Source: CAYWTX01 sp964461295
GTDB taxonomy: Bacteria; Planctomycetota; Phycisphaerae; SM23-33
NCBI GenBank assembly: GCA_964461295.1
Contig: CAYWTX010000472.1
Location: 1-6,087 of the forward strand
Direction of reading: 5' to 3'
DNA: 6,087 nt
Shown here: one piece after another, positions 5,904-6,087 of the stretch
Layout of the letters: every line of letters starts with the position of its first letter
Position numbering within the stretch: position 1 is the first letter of the stretch
Made by a program: the position numbers and the translations under genes
The notes under the pieces: generated by a model
Databases searched by the model: none
What the model was told of the DNA's origin: nothing
Seen by the model: only the letters and a program-made list of their open reading frames with translations

Positions 5904-6087
<184 letters not shown>

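Overview
The window is GC-rich bacterial DNA. Every gene I can support lies on the minus strand, in one run read from high to low coordinates: cpaB, then a cpaF/tadA ATPase gene, tadB, tadC and an FHA-domain membrane protein cut off by the left edge. This is the inner-membrane motor part of a Tad/Flp pilus (tight-adherence, type IVc-like) assembly system. The FHA domain fused to CpaF, the second FHA protein beside tadC, the codon bias and the heptamer arrays between genes fit a planctomycete or similar deep-branching Gram-negative. That placement is inference; no taxonomic marker is present.

Layout, right to left (direction of transcription): a 27-unit tandem heptamer array (5896-6084, continuing off the edge); a 120-bp leader with two hairpins; cpaB (5777-4995); a 151-bp spacer with a degenerate 7/8-mer repeat starting at the base after the cpaB stop, plus a GC hairpin; FHA-cpaF (4843-2969); tadB (2969-2061), which overlaps cpaF by one base; a 237-bp spacer dominated by a 21-unit heptamer array (1843-1989); tadC (1823-876); and the FHA membrane protein (876 to the left edge), which overlaps tadC by one base.

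How the genes work together (family knowledge): CpaF is the cytoplasmic ATPase hexamer that powers pilin extraction, TadB and TadC form the inner-membrane platform it turns on, and CpaB is a periplasmic, membrane-anchored partner of the outer-membrane secretin. Secretin (CpaC/RcpA), TadZ/CpaE, prepilin peptidase and pilin genes are not in the window. Two FHA domains in one motor operon, one with intact phosphothreonine-binding residues (in CpaF) and one with two of them replaced (the membrane protein), suggest assembly or activity control by FHA contacts.

The least ordinary part is not protein-coding. The array in the tadB-tadC spacer and the array upstream of cpaB are both perfectly in register with a 7-bp period and fit one degenerate unit, YTGCCYR on the plus strand. 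A third, unrelated 7/8-bp repeat fills part of the cpaB-cpaF spacer. Thus each of the three non-overlapping spacers carries a short-period repeat, while the two coupled junctions carry none. No CRISPR, tRNA, rRNA, insertion sequence or clear promoter was found.
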